Shown here: one piece after another, positions 7,434 through 15,551 of the stretch | How the letters are laid out: every line of letters starts with the position of its first letter | How positions within the stretch are numbered: position 1 is the first letter of the stretch | NCBI RefSeq assembly: GCF_000800805.1 | Contig: NZ_CP010070.1 | Coordinates: 1,116,001-1,180,000 of the forward strand | Direction of reading: 5' to 3' | DNA from: Candidatus Methanoplasma termitum | GTDB taxonomy: Archaea; Thermoplasmatota; Thermoplasmata; Methanomassiliicoccales; Methanomethylophilaceae | DNA length: 64,000 nucleotides | Translations under genes and position numbers: made by a program | The notes under the pieces: model-generated | Databases searched by the model: none | Told to the model about the DNA's origin: nothing | Seen by the model: only the letters and a program-made list of their open reading frames with translations

Positions 7434-8093
7434 ATGCGATTCAAGGTCCCCGATGAAGAGGTCGTTTCCCAAGCAATCAATAAAGTGATGACCAAGAACA
7501 ACCACATCGAGACCCAGACAGAATTTTTACGATTAGTAAGAAAAGAACTTTCAAAACTTGATGAGGATTACAGAGTAAGCGGCGAGAGGATCCGAAGGAT
7601 CGGGCTGGACAATAATCTTATCAAAATAACGATAGAGTACCGCGAATCGGACATCAAAGACCTCCCGCACATATGCCCTGTTTGCAGGAACGCCATGTCT
7701 CCCGTGATGAACCGCTCTCTGGAAGGAGAATATGTTGAGATCAAACGAAAATGCTCCGTGTGTCCGTACACAATAGGAAAGACCGTCCTTGTGCCCGGAA
7801 GGTATGTTTTCTCGAGAGCAAAGAACAACGACCTATCTCAGCAAGAACTTTCTGTCAGAAAGTTGAAGAAAGCCGGTGCGAAGATCAAAGAAGCCATGGG
7901 GCTTATTGAAGAAGCATTGAAGGGGACCGATCTTGAAGAACGGGGTTCCGAACTTGTCTCCGACCTTAAAGAGATGGTAGATTCTCCGGAACTTGCGATA
8001 AGCATAAAGAACATCTCCTTGGACATGAAACAAAGCGGTAAAGATCCTATTTGGACGAGACCGACTGTTTCGATCAAAAACTCAGAAAAATGA
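7434..8093 (+). CDS. Archaeal zinc-ribbon protein of unknown function
   Basis: The 219-residue protein has an N-terminal helical domain (residues 1-65, with FLRLVRKELSKLDEDYRVSGERIRRIGL), a four-Cys zinc ribbon with CPVC at about 83-86 and CSVC at about 107-110, and a C-terminal helical part. The pattern, a helical domain reading VSGERIRRIGLDN followed by a ribbon, looks like conserved archaeal proteins without known role, perhaps nucleic-acid binding. It starts with an ATG 85 bases from tRNA-Leu and is read away from it. Confidence 0.7.
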   Translation: MRFKVPDEEVVSQAINKVMTKNNHIETQTEFLRLVRKELSKLDEDYRVSGERIRRIGLDNNLIKITIEYRESDIKDLPHICPVCRNAMSPVMNRSLEGEYVEIKRKCSVCPYTIGKTVLVPGRYVFSRAKNNDLSQQELSVRKLKKAGAKIKEAMGLIEEALKGTDLEERGSELVSDLKEMVDSPELAISIKNISLDMKQSGKDPIWTRPTVSIKNSEK

Positions 8094-8323
8094 TCCTTTT
8101 CCTGCAAAATTGATACTTTTTCGGTACTTTCTGATACTTTCGGTCACCCCCCTGGAAAACCTATATACTGTTATTTCCTGTTGAAATTTGCAGGCAGATG
8201 GGTTTCCAACCGGCTGCTACAAGGATCGAGAGAGAGTTTAGGTCTCAGCCGAAATCAAGGCATTGCAAAGAGAACGATGTCTTGATTTTGAACTAACTTG
8301 CACCAAAAGAAAGGTGTATTTAA

Positions 8324-9189
8324 ATGAGCGATAAACAATCGATAAGACAAGGACCTTAAAGATCCGGAATACAAGCAGTTCGAAGACATCAAGCATATCC
8401 GTGAAGACGGAACCGAGTATTGCTGGGACGCGAGCTCGCAAAGGTGCTTGACTATGATGATTGGCGGAATTTTACGAAGGTCATAGACAAAGCCATAATC
8501 ACCAGTGACACAAGCGGCCATATGATAATTGACCATTTCGTTGACATTAACAAAATGGTCGAGATAGGAAGCAAAACAGAAAGAAGAGTGAACGATTTTG
8601 AGCTTTCAAGATGTACTTGTTACCTCATTGTCCAAAACGGCGACCCGCGCAAAGAGACGATCGCCCTCGGGCAGACATATTTTGCCATCCAGACATACAG
8701 GCAGGAATTAGCGGACAGATTCAATCAGCTCGATGAGGATCGAAAGAGGCCTGTCATTCGCGGAGATATAAGACAATGGAACCAATTGCTTGTGGAGGCT
8801 GCGAAGGATGCGGGAGTGATCACTCCGATGCAATTTTCTGCATTTCAGAATGCAGGCTATACGGGACTTTACGGCGGACTCACTATGGAAGATATCCACA
8901 AGACAAGGGAAATTGGTCCCGTGACAAGATACTTGATTTCATGGGTGGCGAGGAACTTGCGGCAAATCTGTTCCGTATAACTCAGACCGAAGGAAAACTC
9001 AAACGTGACCGGATCGACAACGCCGAAGATGCGAACATTACTAATCATATAGTCGGAAGCGAGGTGCGCGAAGCGATAAAGCGTATGGGCGGCACAATGC
9101 CGGAGGATCTGCCGACACCGAGCAAAAGCATCTCGGAGGTCGAGTGCGAACAGATAGAAAAACTGAAAAAAAACAAAAGAAACCGCTGA
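8324..9189 (+). pseudogene. dinD: dinD (DNA-damage-inducible protein D) with frameshifts
   Basis: The three frames together give a nearly complete DinD: an N-terminal YKQFEDIKHIREDGTEY, then RELAKVLDYDDWRNF, SGHMIIDHFVDINKMVEIGS, LSRCTCYLIVQNGDP, IALGQTYFAIQTYRQELAD, FSAFQNAGYTGLYGGL, and at the end ILDFMGGEELAANLFRITQTEGKLKRD and GGTMPEDLPTP, each a hallmark of bacterial DinD. The frame changes near 8348 (a TAA follows at once), near 8424 and near 8907, so at least three indels break it. DinD is an SOS-regulated protein in E. coli that affects RecA. This is likely a decayed horizontal acquisition; sequencing error is unlikely to explain three breaks. Confidence 0.85.
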
Positions 9190-9288
9190 TGCCTGATGAA
9201 TAAGACGAATTCGCTTATTCAATAAGCCGATATAAAAACCGAAAAGATATATGATTCAATTCTATTCCCACTAAGCACAGAGGGTAAA

Positions 9289-10200
9289 ATGAAGAACTGG
9301 GAATTCACCAAGATCGTAGACAACAAGATCCACATCGGCAGATGGTTGAGTGCTGTAATGGGATTGGTCGAGGGCGGCTACATCTACAGCTCGCTCTTCA
9401 AGTATCCAGACAAGGGGCCGAAGAGATATGAGCTCATACTCTCAATGTATCCTCAGGAGAATTTCAGAACCCTGACCCATGTGGACGTATACATGGAGGA
9501 TGTCCCAGGCGCGACCGTTCAATCGGCGAAGTTCCTTGCCGAACAGGGAATAAACATCCTCAACTCCGTCTCCCTGAACGGAATATCCGAGACCACGATC
9601 ATCTGGAACATCATGTGTGAGCTGAACTTCGCAGGCGAAGGCGAGATCATCAAGGAAAGGTTCGGAAAGCTGAAAGCCGCAGGAGATCCCTCCGTTGCAA
9701 AGATAAAATATATCAGCATCAAACCCGCAAACGTAGGAAGGATATTCAGGAACGAAGAATCGGAAGGTCAGGTCAAGGAACAGGTCCGCCACGGCTCACC
9801 GATAACATTCCACTCCGAAGCGTTCGATCTCAACATTGAATACGGCGACATTCTGAACGACGTGAACGGCGAAGAGGTTATGATCACCGTCGACCCTTAT
9901 TCTTGGCTGGTCTCGGTGGTGTTCTTCAAGAAGGACACTAAACTCGTAAGGATCAATATCGATATACCGGACTGCCCCGGAAGCATCAACACCGCTCTGC
10001 AGCTCCTTGCGGACGAAAAAGTGAATCTGATATCCATTTTCTCAAAGATCATGATATCTTATCAAACAATGTCGCTGGAGGTCGTTGCGGATATGAAACA
10101 CAGCGGAAAGACGATAGATGAGCTCAGAAAAGCGCTAGATCTCTACCTTTCAGAGCAGAACGGGATGTTCAAGCTGATCAACATTTCCCCGCTGGGATGA
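9289..10200 (+). CDS. ACT-domain protein
   Basis: The 303-residue protein holds two ACT-like ligand-binding modules. The first is around residues 60-105 (LTHVDVYMEDVPGATVQSAKFLAEQGINILNSVSL), the second around 222-270 (LVRINIDIPDCPGSINTALQLLADEKVNLISIFS). Both show the beta-alpha-beta layout with the V/CPG turn. ACT modules bind amino acids or other small ligands and control enzymes or transcription. No catalytic or DNA-binding domain is seen. It lies 4 bases upstream of the NrdG-like gene and is surely cotranscribed, which suggests that it regulates or partners with that radical enzyme. Confidence 0.8.
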   Translation: MKNWEFTKIVDNKIHIGRWLSAVMGLVEGGYIYSSLFKYPDKGPKRYELILSMYPQENFRTLTHVDVYMEDVPGATVQSAKFLAEQGINILNSVSLNGISETTIIWNIMCELNFAGEGEIIKERFGKLKAAGDPSVAKIKYISIKPANVGRIFRNEESEGQVKEQVRHGSPITFHSEAFDLNIEYGDILNDVNGEEVMITVDPYSWLVSVVFFKKDTKLVRINIDIPDCPGSINTALQLLADEKVNLISIFSKIMISYQTMSLEVVADMKHSGKTIDELRKALDLYLSEQNGMFKLINISPLG

Positions 10201-10204
10201 TCTC

Positions 10205-10897
10205 ATGAAGATCGCAGGGTTCGTGAAGACGACCCTTCAGGATTGGGAAGGCAAGAACGCCTGCATGATACTGCTGTCCGGGTGCAACTTCAGATGCCCG
10301 TATTGCAACAAACCAGAGCTTATCTCCAACACCCACGAGGAAATGGATCTGGCATCTATAACCAAGTACATCAAAGAGAATAAAGACTTCCTTGAGGCGG
10401 TTGTCATTTCCGGCGGGGAACCGACCATCAACGAGGAGCTCTACAAACTCCTCGGAGATCTCAAGAAGCTTAAATTAAAGATCAAATTGGACACTAACGG
10501 CTACGAGCCTGATATCTTAGATGATCTCATCGGCGCCAAGCTTGTGGATAAAGTTTGCATCAATATCATGGCGCCTCTTGACAACGAGTCGTACTCCAAA
10601 GCAGCTGGAGTCGACGTTGATGTCGAACGCATAAAAAGAAGTTTAAAGATACTCGACGGCTCCGGAATATCCTATGAGATACGGACGGTAATTGTTCCGG
10701 CGATGATCGGCCACGATTCTTTTAAAGCGCTTCTGAGCGGGATCGACGGCATGGACAGCCTGATAATCAGACAGTTCGATGAACGGGTCACTTTGGACCC
10801 TAAGATGAACGTCAAACCATATCCGAAGCCGGTGTTGGTAAAGATGGCGGACACCGCTAAAGGATATGTGAAGAAGGTAAGGATCAGAGGGACCTGA
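10205..10897 (+). CDS. Radical SAM activating enzyme, NrdG-like
   Basis: The 230-residue protein begins MKIAGFVKTTLQDWEGKNACMILLSGCNFRCPYC; Cys27, Cys31 and Cys34 form the CxxxCxxC motif that binds the 4Fe-4S cluster used to cleave S-adenosylmethionine. VISGGEPTI (about residues 62-70) is the SAM-binding glycine motif. The family activates glycyl-radical enzymes, mainly anaerobic ribonucleotide reductase. No NrdD is in the window, so assignment to that enzyme is by similarity only. It follows the ACT protein in one operon. Confidence 0.82.
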   Translation: MKIAGFVKTTLQDWEGKNACMILLSGCNFRCPYCNKPELISNTHEEMDLASITKYIKENKDFLEAVVISGGEPTINEELYKLLGDLKKLKLKIKLDTNGYEPDILDDLIGAKLVDKVCINIMAPLDNESYSKAAGVDVDVERIKRSLKILDGSGISYEIRTVIVPAMIGHDSFKALLSGIDGMDSLIIRQFDERVTLDPKMNVKPYPKPVLVKMADTAKGYVKKVRIRGT

Positions 10898-12319
10898 TCA
10901 TTTCAGAAACGCTTCGGGGGTCGCATACACTGCGGGCTTAAGGTCTGTGTTGCCTTTGTTAACGAATTTGTACATCACATCAACTTCTGCCATAAACCTC
11001 TCGATCGCCCTCGGATCCTTGCTCATTATCCCGGCAGAAAGGCCGCACTCTGTGTTCTCGACCTCGTCCATTGCCGCGTCAAAGTCCCTTACCGTCTTTA
11101 TACAAAGGATCGGGAGGCCTGTGTCCATGAACATCAGTTCACTGTCTTCATCCAGCCCCGAGATTATTGCGGGAGTGAAGTACGAACCGTTCTGAGTGAA
11201 CTCATTGTTGACCTTCTTTGCCCCGTACAGTATGTTCCCTTTTACTCCCTGGGTCTTGTTAACGAACTTCTTTGCGTTCACTTCAGAAATGATTGGCCCG
11301 GAGAACACGTCCGCATCCGCAGGGTCACCGATCTTAAGATCTCTGGCTCTCTCCAGAAGCAAGTTGATGATCTTGTTGCTGTCCTCTGCGGTGATAATGA
11401 TCTTTGATGTCGAGAACAGCCTCTGCCCGCTGTATCTGAATGCGGACGATAATATCTCGTCGACAGTCCCCTTCGGATCGCCCGGCTTATGCACAATGAT
11501 GGGATTCATTCCCTTTAATTCGTTCAGGACCTTCAGCTCATCGTCCACATGAAGGAACATCATCTCATCCAGATATTCTGCGGAACCGGATATCAGGATG
11601 CCGCCTATTTCCGGATCGTTCGCCAACTGCTCATATGCCAGATCTTTCCTGTCTATAAGCAGATTCATAACTCCTGACGGCAAAGCTACGCTCTCCATCA
11701 TGTCGTACACCATGTACACGGGTTCGGGGCAATACCTTGACGGCATCACGATCACAGCGTTGCCTGCGATCATCGCAGCGACCGCATGCCCCACCGGGGA
11801 CGCAAGCGGCGAGTTGTACGAAGTGATTATCCCCCAAACGCCGGTCTTTCCTCTCTTGATGCCCTCGTTCGAGATGCACCCCGAGATTACCTCGATGAGC
11901 CTGTCCACTTCCGAGACAGATTCCTGCCGCGTCATCCCCGAACTTATAAGCACCGCAGCGGCCAGCCTATATCTCTGGGTCTTTATCATCTCGAGCAGAT
12001 CGACAAAGAATTCTATTCTGTTCTTAAGCGGAGTACCGGCCCAAGTGGGATGGACCTTGGCGGCAACATCGACCGCCCATCTCACTGTACCGTCCTCCGG
12101 TTCCTGGAAGGCCCCGAAGCTGATCGTATCGTCAACCGGGCTTTTTACTACGAACTCATGACCTGATGCTACTTTCATTCCGCCGACATATGCGGGGTGG
12201 TCCTTCTTCTTAAGCTGAAGGACGGCCTGGAAAGCAGCCTCGAATTTCTCATCATCGAATTGGCGGATCGCTGAGTTCATCATGCCACAAAGAGGATGGA
12301 GATAGTTAAACTTACGCAA
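10898..12319 (-). CDS. Aldehyde dehydrogenase homologue lacking the catalytic cysteine
   Basis: The protein of up to 473 residues has the aldehyde dehydrogenase fold along its entire length: SYNSPLASPVGHAVAAMIAGNAVIV (with the oxyanion Asn), ISGSAEYLDEM (the cofactor GS turn), NELKGMNPIIVHK (with the general-base Glu) and SGPIISEVNAKKF. However, the usual GQxC reads GQRLFSTSK, so the nucleophile Cys is Leu; the Lys of KPS is Met (VMPSRY); and the EEIFGP motif reads FMDTGLP. It is therefore probably not an active dehydrogenase but a pseudoenzyme or one with altered chemistry. A TTG at 12319 gives the longest form; the ATG pair at 12283/12280 is an alternative start. It is convergent with the NrdG-like gene and follows the SHOCT protein by 13 bases. 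Confidence 0.8.
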   Translation of the reverse strand: MRKFNYLHPLCGMMNSAIRQFDDEKFEAAFQAVLQLKKKDHPAYVGGMKVASGHEFVVKSPVDDTISFGAFQEPEDGTVRWAVDVAAKVHPTWAGTPLKNRIEFFVDLLEMIKTQRYRLAAAVLISSGMTRQESVSEVDRLIEVISGCISNEGIKRGKTGVWGIITSYNSPLASPVGHAVAAMIAGNAVIVMPSRYCPEPVYMVYDMMESVALPSGVMNLLIDRKDLAYEQLANDPEIGGILISGSAEYLDEMMFLHVDDELKVLNELKGMNPIIVHKPGDPKGTVDEILSSAFRYSGQRLFSTSKIIITAEDSNKIINLLLERARDLKIGDPADADVFSGPIISEVNAKKFVNKTQGVKGNILYGAKKVNNEFTQNGSYFTPAIISGLDEDSELMFMDTGLPILCIKTVRDFDAAMDEVENTECGLSAGIMSKDPRAIERFMAEVDVMYKFVNKGNTDLKPAVYATPEAFLK

Positions 12320-12332
12320 AAGAGGACTGTTC

Positions 12333-12689
12333 TCAGAGTCCCAACAATCGCTTTTTGGCTATGTCGAACTCTTCCTGTGTTATTATGCCCTCGTCCAACA
12401 GCTCTTTGTATTTCCTTATCTCGTCCGCCGATGATGCCTTATTTGCTCCCGGATCGTTTGTGCCAGACGAACCTGAATTAAAGAACGGCGACTCCACTTT
12501 GACATCTTGTTTCTGAACTCTGTTGGATATTATGTCATTTACCTGTGTCGGAGTAAGATACTGATAACCCATGATGTCCTTGAGTTTCTTGTTGCATGAA
12601 AGGCATACTTCGCCATAGAATAACTTCGTCCCAATTGCACCTAACACGCCACCGATCGGTTTGCCGCAGCCTATGCATTTTCTTGCCAT
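12333..12689 (-). CDS. Zinc-ribbon and SHOCT-domain protein
   Basis: The protein starts MARKCIGCGKPIGG and has a second Cys pair CLSC around residue 30, which together form a four-Cys ribbon. A Ser/Gly/Asn-rich linker follows, and the C-terminus (DEIRKYKELLDEGIITQEEFDIAKKRLLGL) is a canonical SHOCT helical hairpin. SHOCT modules are found at the ends of many unrelated proteins and are thought to mediate oligomerisation. I chose 12689 over the in-frame Met at 12734 because the ribbon begins there. About 118 residues. Confidence 0.75.
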   Translation of the reverse strand: MARKCIGCGKPIGGVLGAIGTKLFYGEVCLSCNKKLKDIMGYQYLTPTQVNDIISNRVQKQDVKVESPFFNSGSSGTNDPGANKASSADEIRKYKELLDEGIITQEEFDIAKKRLLGL

Positions 12690-12807
12690 CGACCGTTGTA
12701 TTCTATTCCACATATTTATGTTGATTCTGTTCAACGCAAAGCGTGAAAGACTCGAGAAGAAGATATTCTCAATCGTTAAATACCCTGAGAATAATAGGCG
12801 GGAGCAC

Positions 12808-12883
12808 GGGCCTGTGGTCTAGGGGTTATGACGTCTCCTTCACACGGAGAAGGTCGCCGGTTCAAATCCGGCCGGGCCCACCA
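12808..12883 (+). tRNA. tRNA-Val(CAC)
   Basis: Acceptor GGGCCTG pairs with CGGGCCC (one T-G wobble), anticodon arm CTCC-TTCACAC-GGAG gives anticodon CAC, and the T arm is GCCGG-TTCAAAT-CCGGC. Discriminator A at 12880 is followed by an encoded CCA at 12881-12883, unlike tRNA-Leu and tRNA-Gly in this window. Confidence 0.95.
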
Positions 12884-13213
12884 CTTTTAGTTTTCGATGC
12901 CAATGATATACTTCCGCGGGAACAGCGCTATTCGGCCCGCCAGAAAACCATTTCTTTTTCCCGCAAATAGCCGAAGAAATTGCACGTATTGAAGGATATG
13001 TTCGTTCAAAATGATGATACAAAGGGAAAAATTAAAACCGTTTGAACGGAGGAAGAAAGTTCAAACGGTTTTGTGATTAGCCTGGTTGGAAGTATCATCC
13101 ATGTATATATTGTGTGATGTATATAATATGTTGCACATTAAACTCGGCCGCCCGTTTTCGAAGCACCTTGAAGATTAACGGCCATTCAGAACACGTCAAG
13201 TGGAATAACAGAG
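12884..13213. other. 330-base spacer between two inverted tRNA-Val genes
   Basis: No credible gene is present. The two tRNA-Val genes point at each other across it. It holds one strong hairpin, annotated separately at 13034-13072. No copy of a tRNA 3' end, integrase gene or other integration scar was seen. Confidence 0.5.
13034..13072. repeat. Perfect 14-bp inverted repeat, possible bidirectional terminator
   Basis: AAAACCGTTTGAAC (13034-13047) and GTTCAAACGGTTTT (13059-13072) pair perfectly around an 11-base purine-rich loop. The arms end in AAAA and TTTT, so the hairpin carries a T run on either strand and would fit a terminator shared by the two convergent tRNA-Val genes. Confidence 0.6.
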
Positions 13214-13289
13214 TGGTGGGCCCAGCCGGAATTGAACCGGCGATCTGCGCCTTGTAAGGGCGCCGTCATAACCCCTAGACCATGAGCCC
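13214..13289 (-). tRNA. tRNA-Val(UAC)
   Basis: On the minus strand the sequence starts GGGCTCATGGTCTAGGGGTTATGACG and has the anticodon arm GCGCC-CTTACAA-GGCGC, giving anticodon TAC. The T arm is GCCGG-TTCAATT-CCGGC and the acceptor ends GGGCCC-A with an encoded CCA (13214-13216). It is highly similar to the tRNA-Val(CAC) gene at 12808 but in inverted orientation. Confidence 0.95.
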
Positions 13290-13340
13290 GATGCGTCACC
13301 ATATCAGAAGGATTATTAAAAACTGTCCATATGACACACT

Positions 13341-13631
13341 GTGGTAGAATACAACGCGGAACTCCGGATCGGCAAGTCCTCCCGCACGGTCATTTTCCAG
13401 GAAAGAAAAATGGTCTTCAACCGCCCGATATTTTCAAAGGGATTGTTTTCATCCGGAAAAACTGCAACGTATGAGCTCCTTTATTCCGACATAATCTCAG
13501 CGAAGAAATCGCTCGGCGGCATCACTTTCAAATGCGAGGACGGATGGATCTATTCCCTGTCGGGCCGCGGTGTGAAAGATGCGATCGGGATGTTCGTTGC
13601 CGTCTTGAAGGACAATGAGAAAAAGATATAA
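13341..13631 (+). CDS. Small beta-rich protein, PH-like
   Basis: The 96-residue product starts at GTG. It alternates strands (ELRIGKSSRTVIFQERKMVF, TYELLYSDIISAKKSLGGITFKC, GWIYSLSG) and ends with one helix (VKDAIGMFVAVLKDNEKKI). The strand-rich core with a final helix is the layout of PH/GRAM-like domains, but no family was recognised with certainty. It lies between tRNA genes. Confidence 0.5.
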   Translation: MVEYNAELRIGKSSRTVIFQERKMVFNRPIFSKGLFSSGKTATYELLYSDIISAKKSLGGITFKCEDGWIYSLSGRGVKDAIGMFVAVLKDNEKKI

Positions 13632-13656
13632 CCTTCTCACGAATATGCGCAGTCAA

Positions 13657-13728
13657 GCGATTGTAGTCCAGTGGTTAGGACGGAAGCTTCCCAAGCTTCT
13701 AACCCGGGTTCGAATCCCGGCAATCGCA
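13657..13728 (+). tRNA. tRNA-Gly(CCC)
   Basis: Acceptor GCGATTG pairs with CAATCGC, the anticodon arm GAAGC-TTCCCAA-GCTTC gives anticodon CCC, and the T arm CCGGG-TTCGAAT-CCCGG is perfect. Discriminator A at 13728; CCA is not encoded. No intron. Confidence 0.95.
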
Positions 13729-13800
13729 CCTGACCCTCATCAACCTCAGTTTCCTGTTTATAAGATAAATACAACACCTGCAATATAGGCACGATTAACC

Positions 13801-14832
13801 ATGCTTGAGATCGACAGTTCCAGAGGAGAAGGCGGCGGACAGATGGTCAGAACATCGGTGGCCCTGGCCGCCATCACCGGGATGCCGACCAAACTGACAA
13901 GGATACGTGAAACGAGGCCGACCAACGGCCTTTCCAAACAGCACACCACCGCCATCAGCGCGGTTGCGATGATGACCGGATCGACCGCGGATGGGAACAC
14001 GATAGGGTCCAGCGAGCTTACGTTCTACCCCGGCAAAGAGGAACACTCCAATTTAAAAATGGATATCGGGTCGGCGGGCAGCATCAGCTTGGTACTGCAG
14101 GCGATCCTCCTTGCGGCACGGAACAACAAAAAAAGACTTATGGTGGATATCACCGGCGGGACCAACGTTATGTGGGCCCCTCCCCTCGACTCCTACGAAC
14201 TTGTGCTTTTCCCGCTCATGAAAAAGATGGGCATAAACGCTCACCTGAATATAATCGAAAGAGGATTCTATCCCATCGGCGGGGGGCACGTTGTCGTCAC
14301 CCAGGATCCGATAGGGAAGATCAGTCCGCTTGAGGTCAATACTCTGGGCAGGCTGAATTACATAAAGATAAGATGTTTCACTCAGCACCTTTCGGACAGG
14401 ATAGGGAAGGAAATGACAGATGCCTGCGTCAAGACCCTCGGCGATAAATACGACGTTGAGGTCGAGGTCAAGAACTGCACAGGCAACTCAAGAGGCGCCG
14501 GGTTGGTCCTTGTTGCGAACTACGAGAACGGCAAGTTATCAAGCAACGTACTGACTTCAAGGGGTCATTCCACCGAACAATCCGGAATAGATGCAGCCAA
14601 CGACCTGCTGAGGGAGATGGAAGCGGGTTCGACTATGGACGTGCACACCGCCGATCAACTCCTGCCTTACATGGCAATGGCCTGCGGAAAGAGCAGTTTC
14701 ATCGTGTCAAGAATAAGTAAACACCTATTGAGCCAGATGGACACTTTAGAGTCCTTCCTTGATGTCAGGTTCGGCGTAGAGAGGAAGAGCGACGGGTATC
14801 ACTTCTCGGTATCATCAGAGGGATATCCCTGA
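13801..14832 (+). CDS. rtcA: RNA 3'-terminal phosphate cyclase
   Basis: RtcA converts an RNA 3'-phosphate into a 2',3'-cyclic phosphate with ATP through an enzyme-AMP intermediate. The 343-residue protein starts MLEIDSSRGEGGGQMVRTSVALAAITG, the family N-terminus. It has RETRPTNGLSKQH (about residues 38-50), a GSAGSISLVLQAIL stretch, and near the C-terminus SRGHSTEQSGIDAANDLL and VHTADQLLPYMAM, where the conserved His of HTADQL (about 284) is the AMP acceptor. A TTTATAAG box at 13757-13764 stands upstream. The stop codon overlaps the likely start of the next gene. Confidence 0.95.
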   Translation: MLEIDSSRGEGGGQMVRTSVALAAITGMPTKLTRIRETRPTNGLSKQHTTAISAVAMMTGSTADGNTIGSSELTFYPGKEEHSNLKMDIGSAGSISLVLQAILLAARNNKKRLMVDITGGTNVMWAPPLDSYELVLFPLMKKMGINAHLNIIERGFYPIGGGHVVVTQDPIGKISPLEVNTLGRLNYIKIRCFTQHLSDRIGKEMTDACVKTLGDKYDVEVEVKNCTGNSRGAGLVLVANYENGKLSSNVLTSRGHSTEQSGIDAANDLLREMEAGSTMDVHTADQLLPYMAMACGKSSFIVSRISKHLLSQMDTLESFLDVRFGVERKSDGYHFSVSSEGYP

Positions 14833-15461
14833 GACCTTTCATCCATGTCAATTGCGCCATGTCGGCAGACGGAAAGATAGCCGGCACAGACAGGAAACAG
14901 GTGAAGATATCTTCTGATGAGGACAAGAACAGGGTCAAGGAGCTCAGAAGGAAATACGATGCGATATTAGTGGGGGTGGGGACCGTCCTCGCAGACGATC
15001 CGCACCTTACTGTAAAGGACCTTGATTACGACTCTAATCCCATAAGGATTGTCATAGACCCTCACGGAAAGACACCCGACGAAGCGCTGGTGCTGGACGA
15101 AAGAGCGCCGACCGTGATGATCACTTCAAGTGACTGTAAAAAAGAGTGGGACTGCGAAGAGACGCTGTATTTCGACGGGGAACTGTGTCTTTCGGAGATG
15201 CTCGAGACACTTGCGGAAGATATTGGAATAGAAAGCATCCTTGTAGAAGGCGGCGGGGAGACCATAGCCTCCTTTTTCAGAGAGGGGCTTGTGGATAAAT
15301 ACACAGTGTTCATTGGAGGGCTCATCATAGGCGGAAGGACTGCTCCCACTCCGGTCGACGGGGATGATTGGGCCGCAGAAGGCGGCATCTACCTGGTGCT
15401 CAAGGACAGTACGGTATTGGGCAACGGAGTGCTGCTTACCTTCGAGCCTAAGAGCAAATGA
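14829..15461 (+). CDS. Archaeal 2,5-diamino-6-ribosylamino-pyrimidinone 5'-phosphate reductase (RibD C-terminal type)
   Basis: The enzyme reduces the ribosyl side chain of the GTP-derived pyrimidine with NADPH, the second or third step toward riboflavin and coenzyme F420 in archaea. Visible motifs are the N-terminal CAMSADGKIAG, YDAILVGVGTVLADDPHLTV (about 45-64), ILVEGGGETIASFF (about 136-149) and a C-terminal LTFEPK. The only ATG (14859) cuts off the first strand of the fold: the family begins RPxI..N.AMS.DGKIA, and those residues (LRPFIHVNCAM) are encoded immediately upstream. No ATG, GTG or TTG exists there, so I start at CTG 14829, whose last two bases overlap the TGA of rtcA. With the ATG start the protein would have 200 residues. 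Confidence 0.85.
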   Translation: MRPFIHVNCAMSADGKIAGTDRKQVKISSDEDKNRVKELRRKYDAILVGVGTVLADDPHLTVKDLDYDSNPIRIVIDPHGKTPDEALVLDERAPTVMITSSDCKKEWDCEETLYFDGELCLSEMLETLAEDIGIESILVEGGGETIASFFREGLVDKYTVFIGGLIIGGRTAPTPVDGDDWAAEGGIYLVLKDSTVLGNGVLLTFEPKSK

Positions 15462-15551
15462 CCGTTGGCCGCTCTTCAAAAAGTAGTTTATACATAATAT
15501 GGTCTGACTGTCATATCGAAGTTCATTCAGGAAAACAAGGGAGGTGCCGAT

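Noticed and set aside
8094-8160. Three near-repeats of TGATACTTT/CGGTACTTT suggesting a repeat array
   Set aside because: Only about three short imperfect copies over some 40 bases; no spacer structure, so not a CRISPR or iteron array.
12884-13213. Integration site between the tRNA-Val genes
   Set aside because: No duplicated tRNA 3' end apart from the two full genes, no integrase and no cargo genes.
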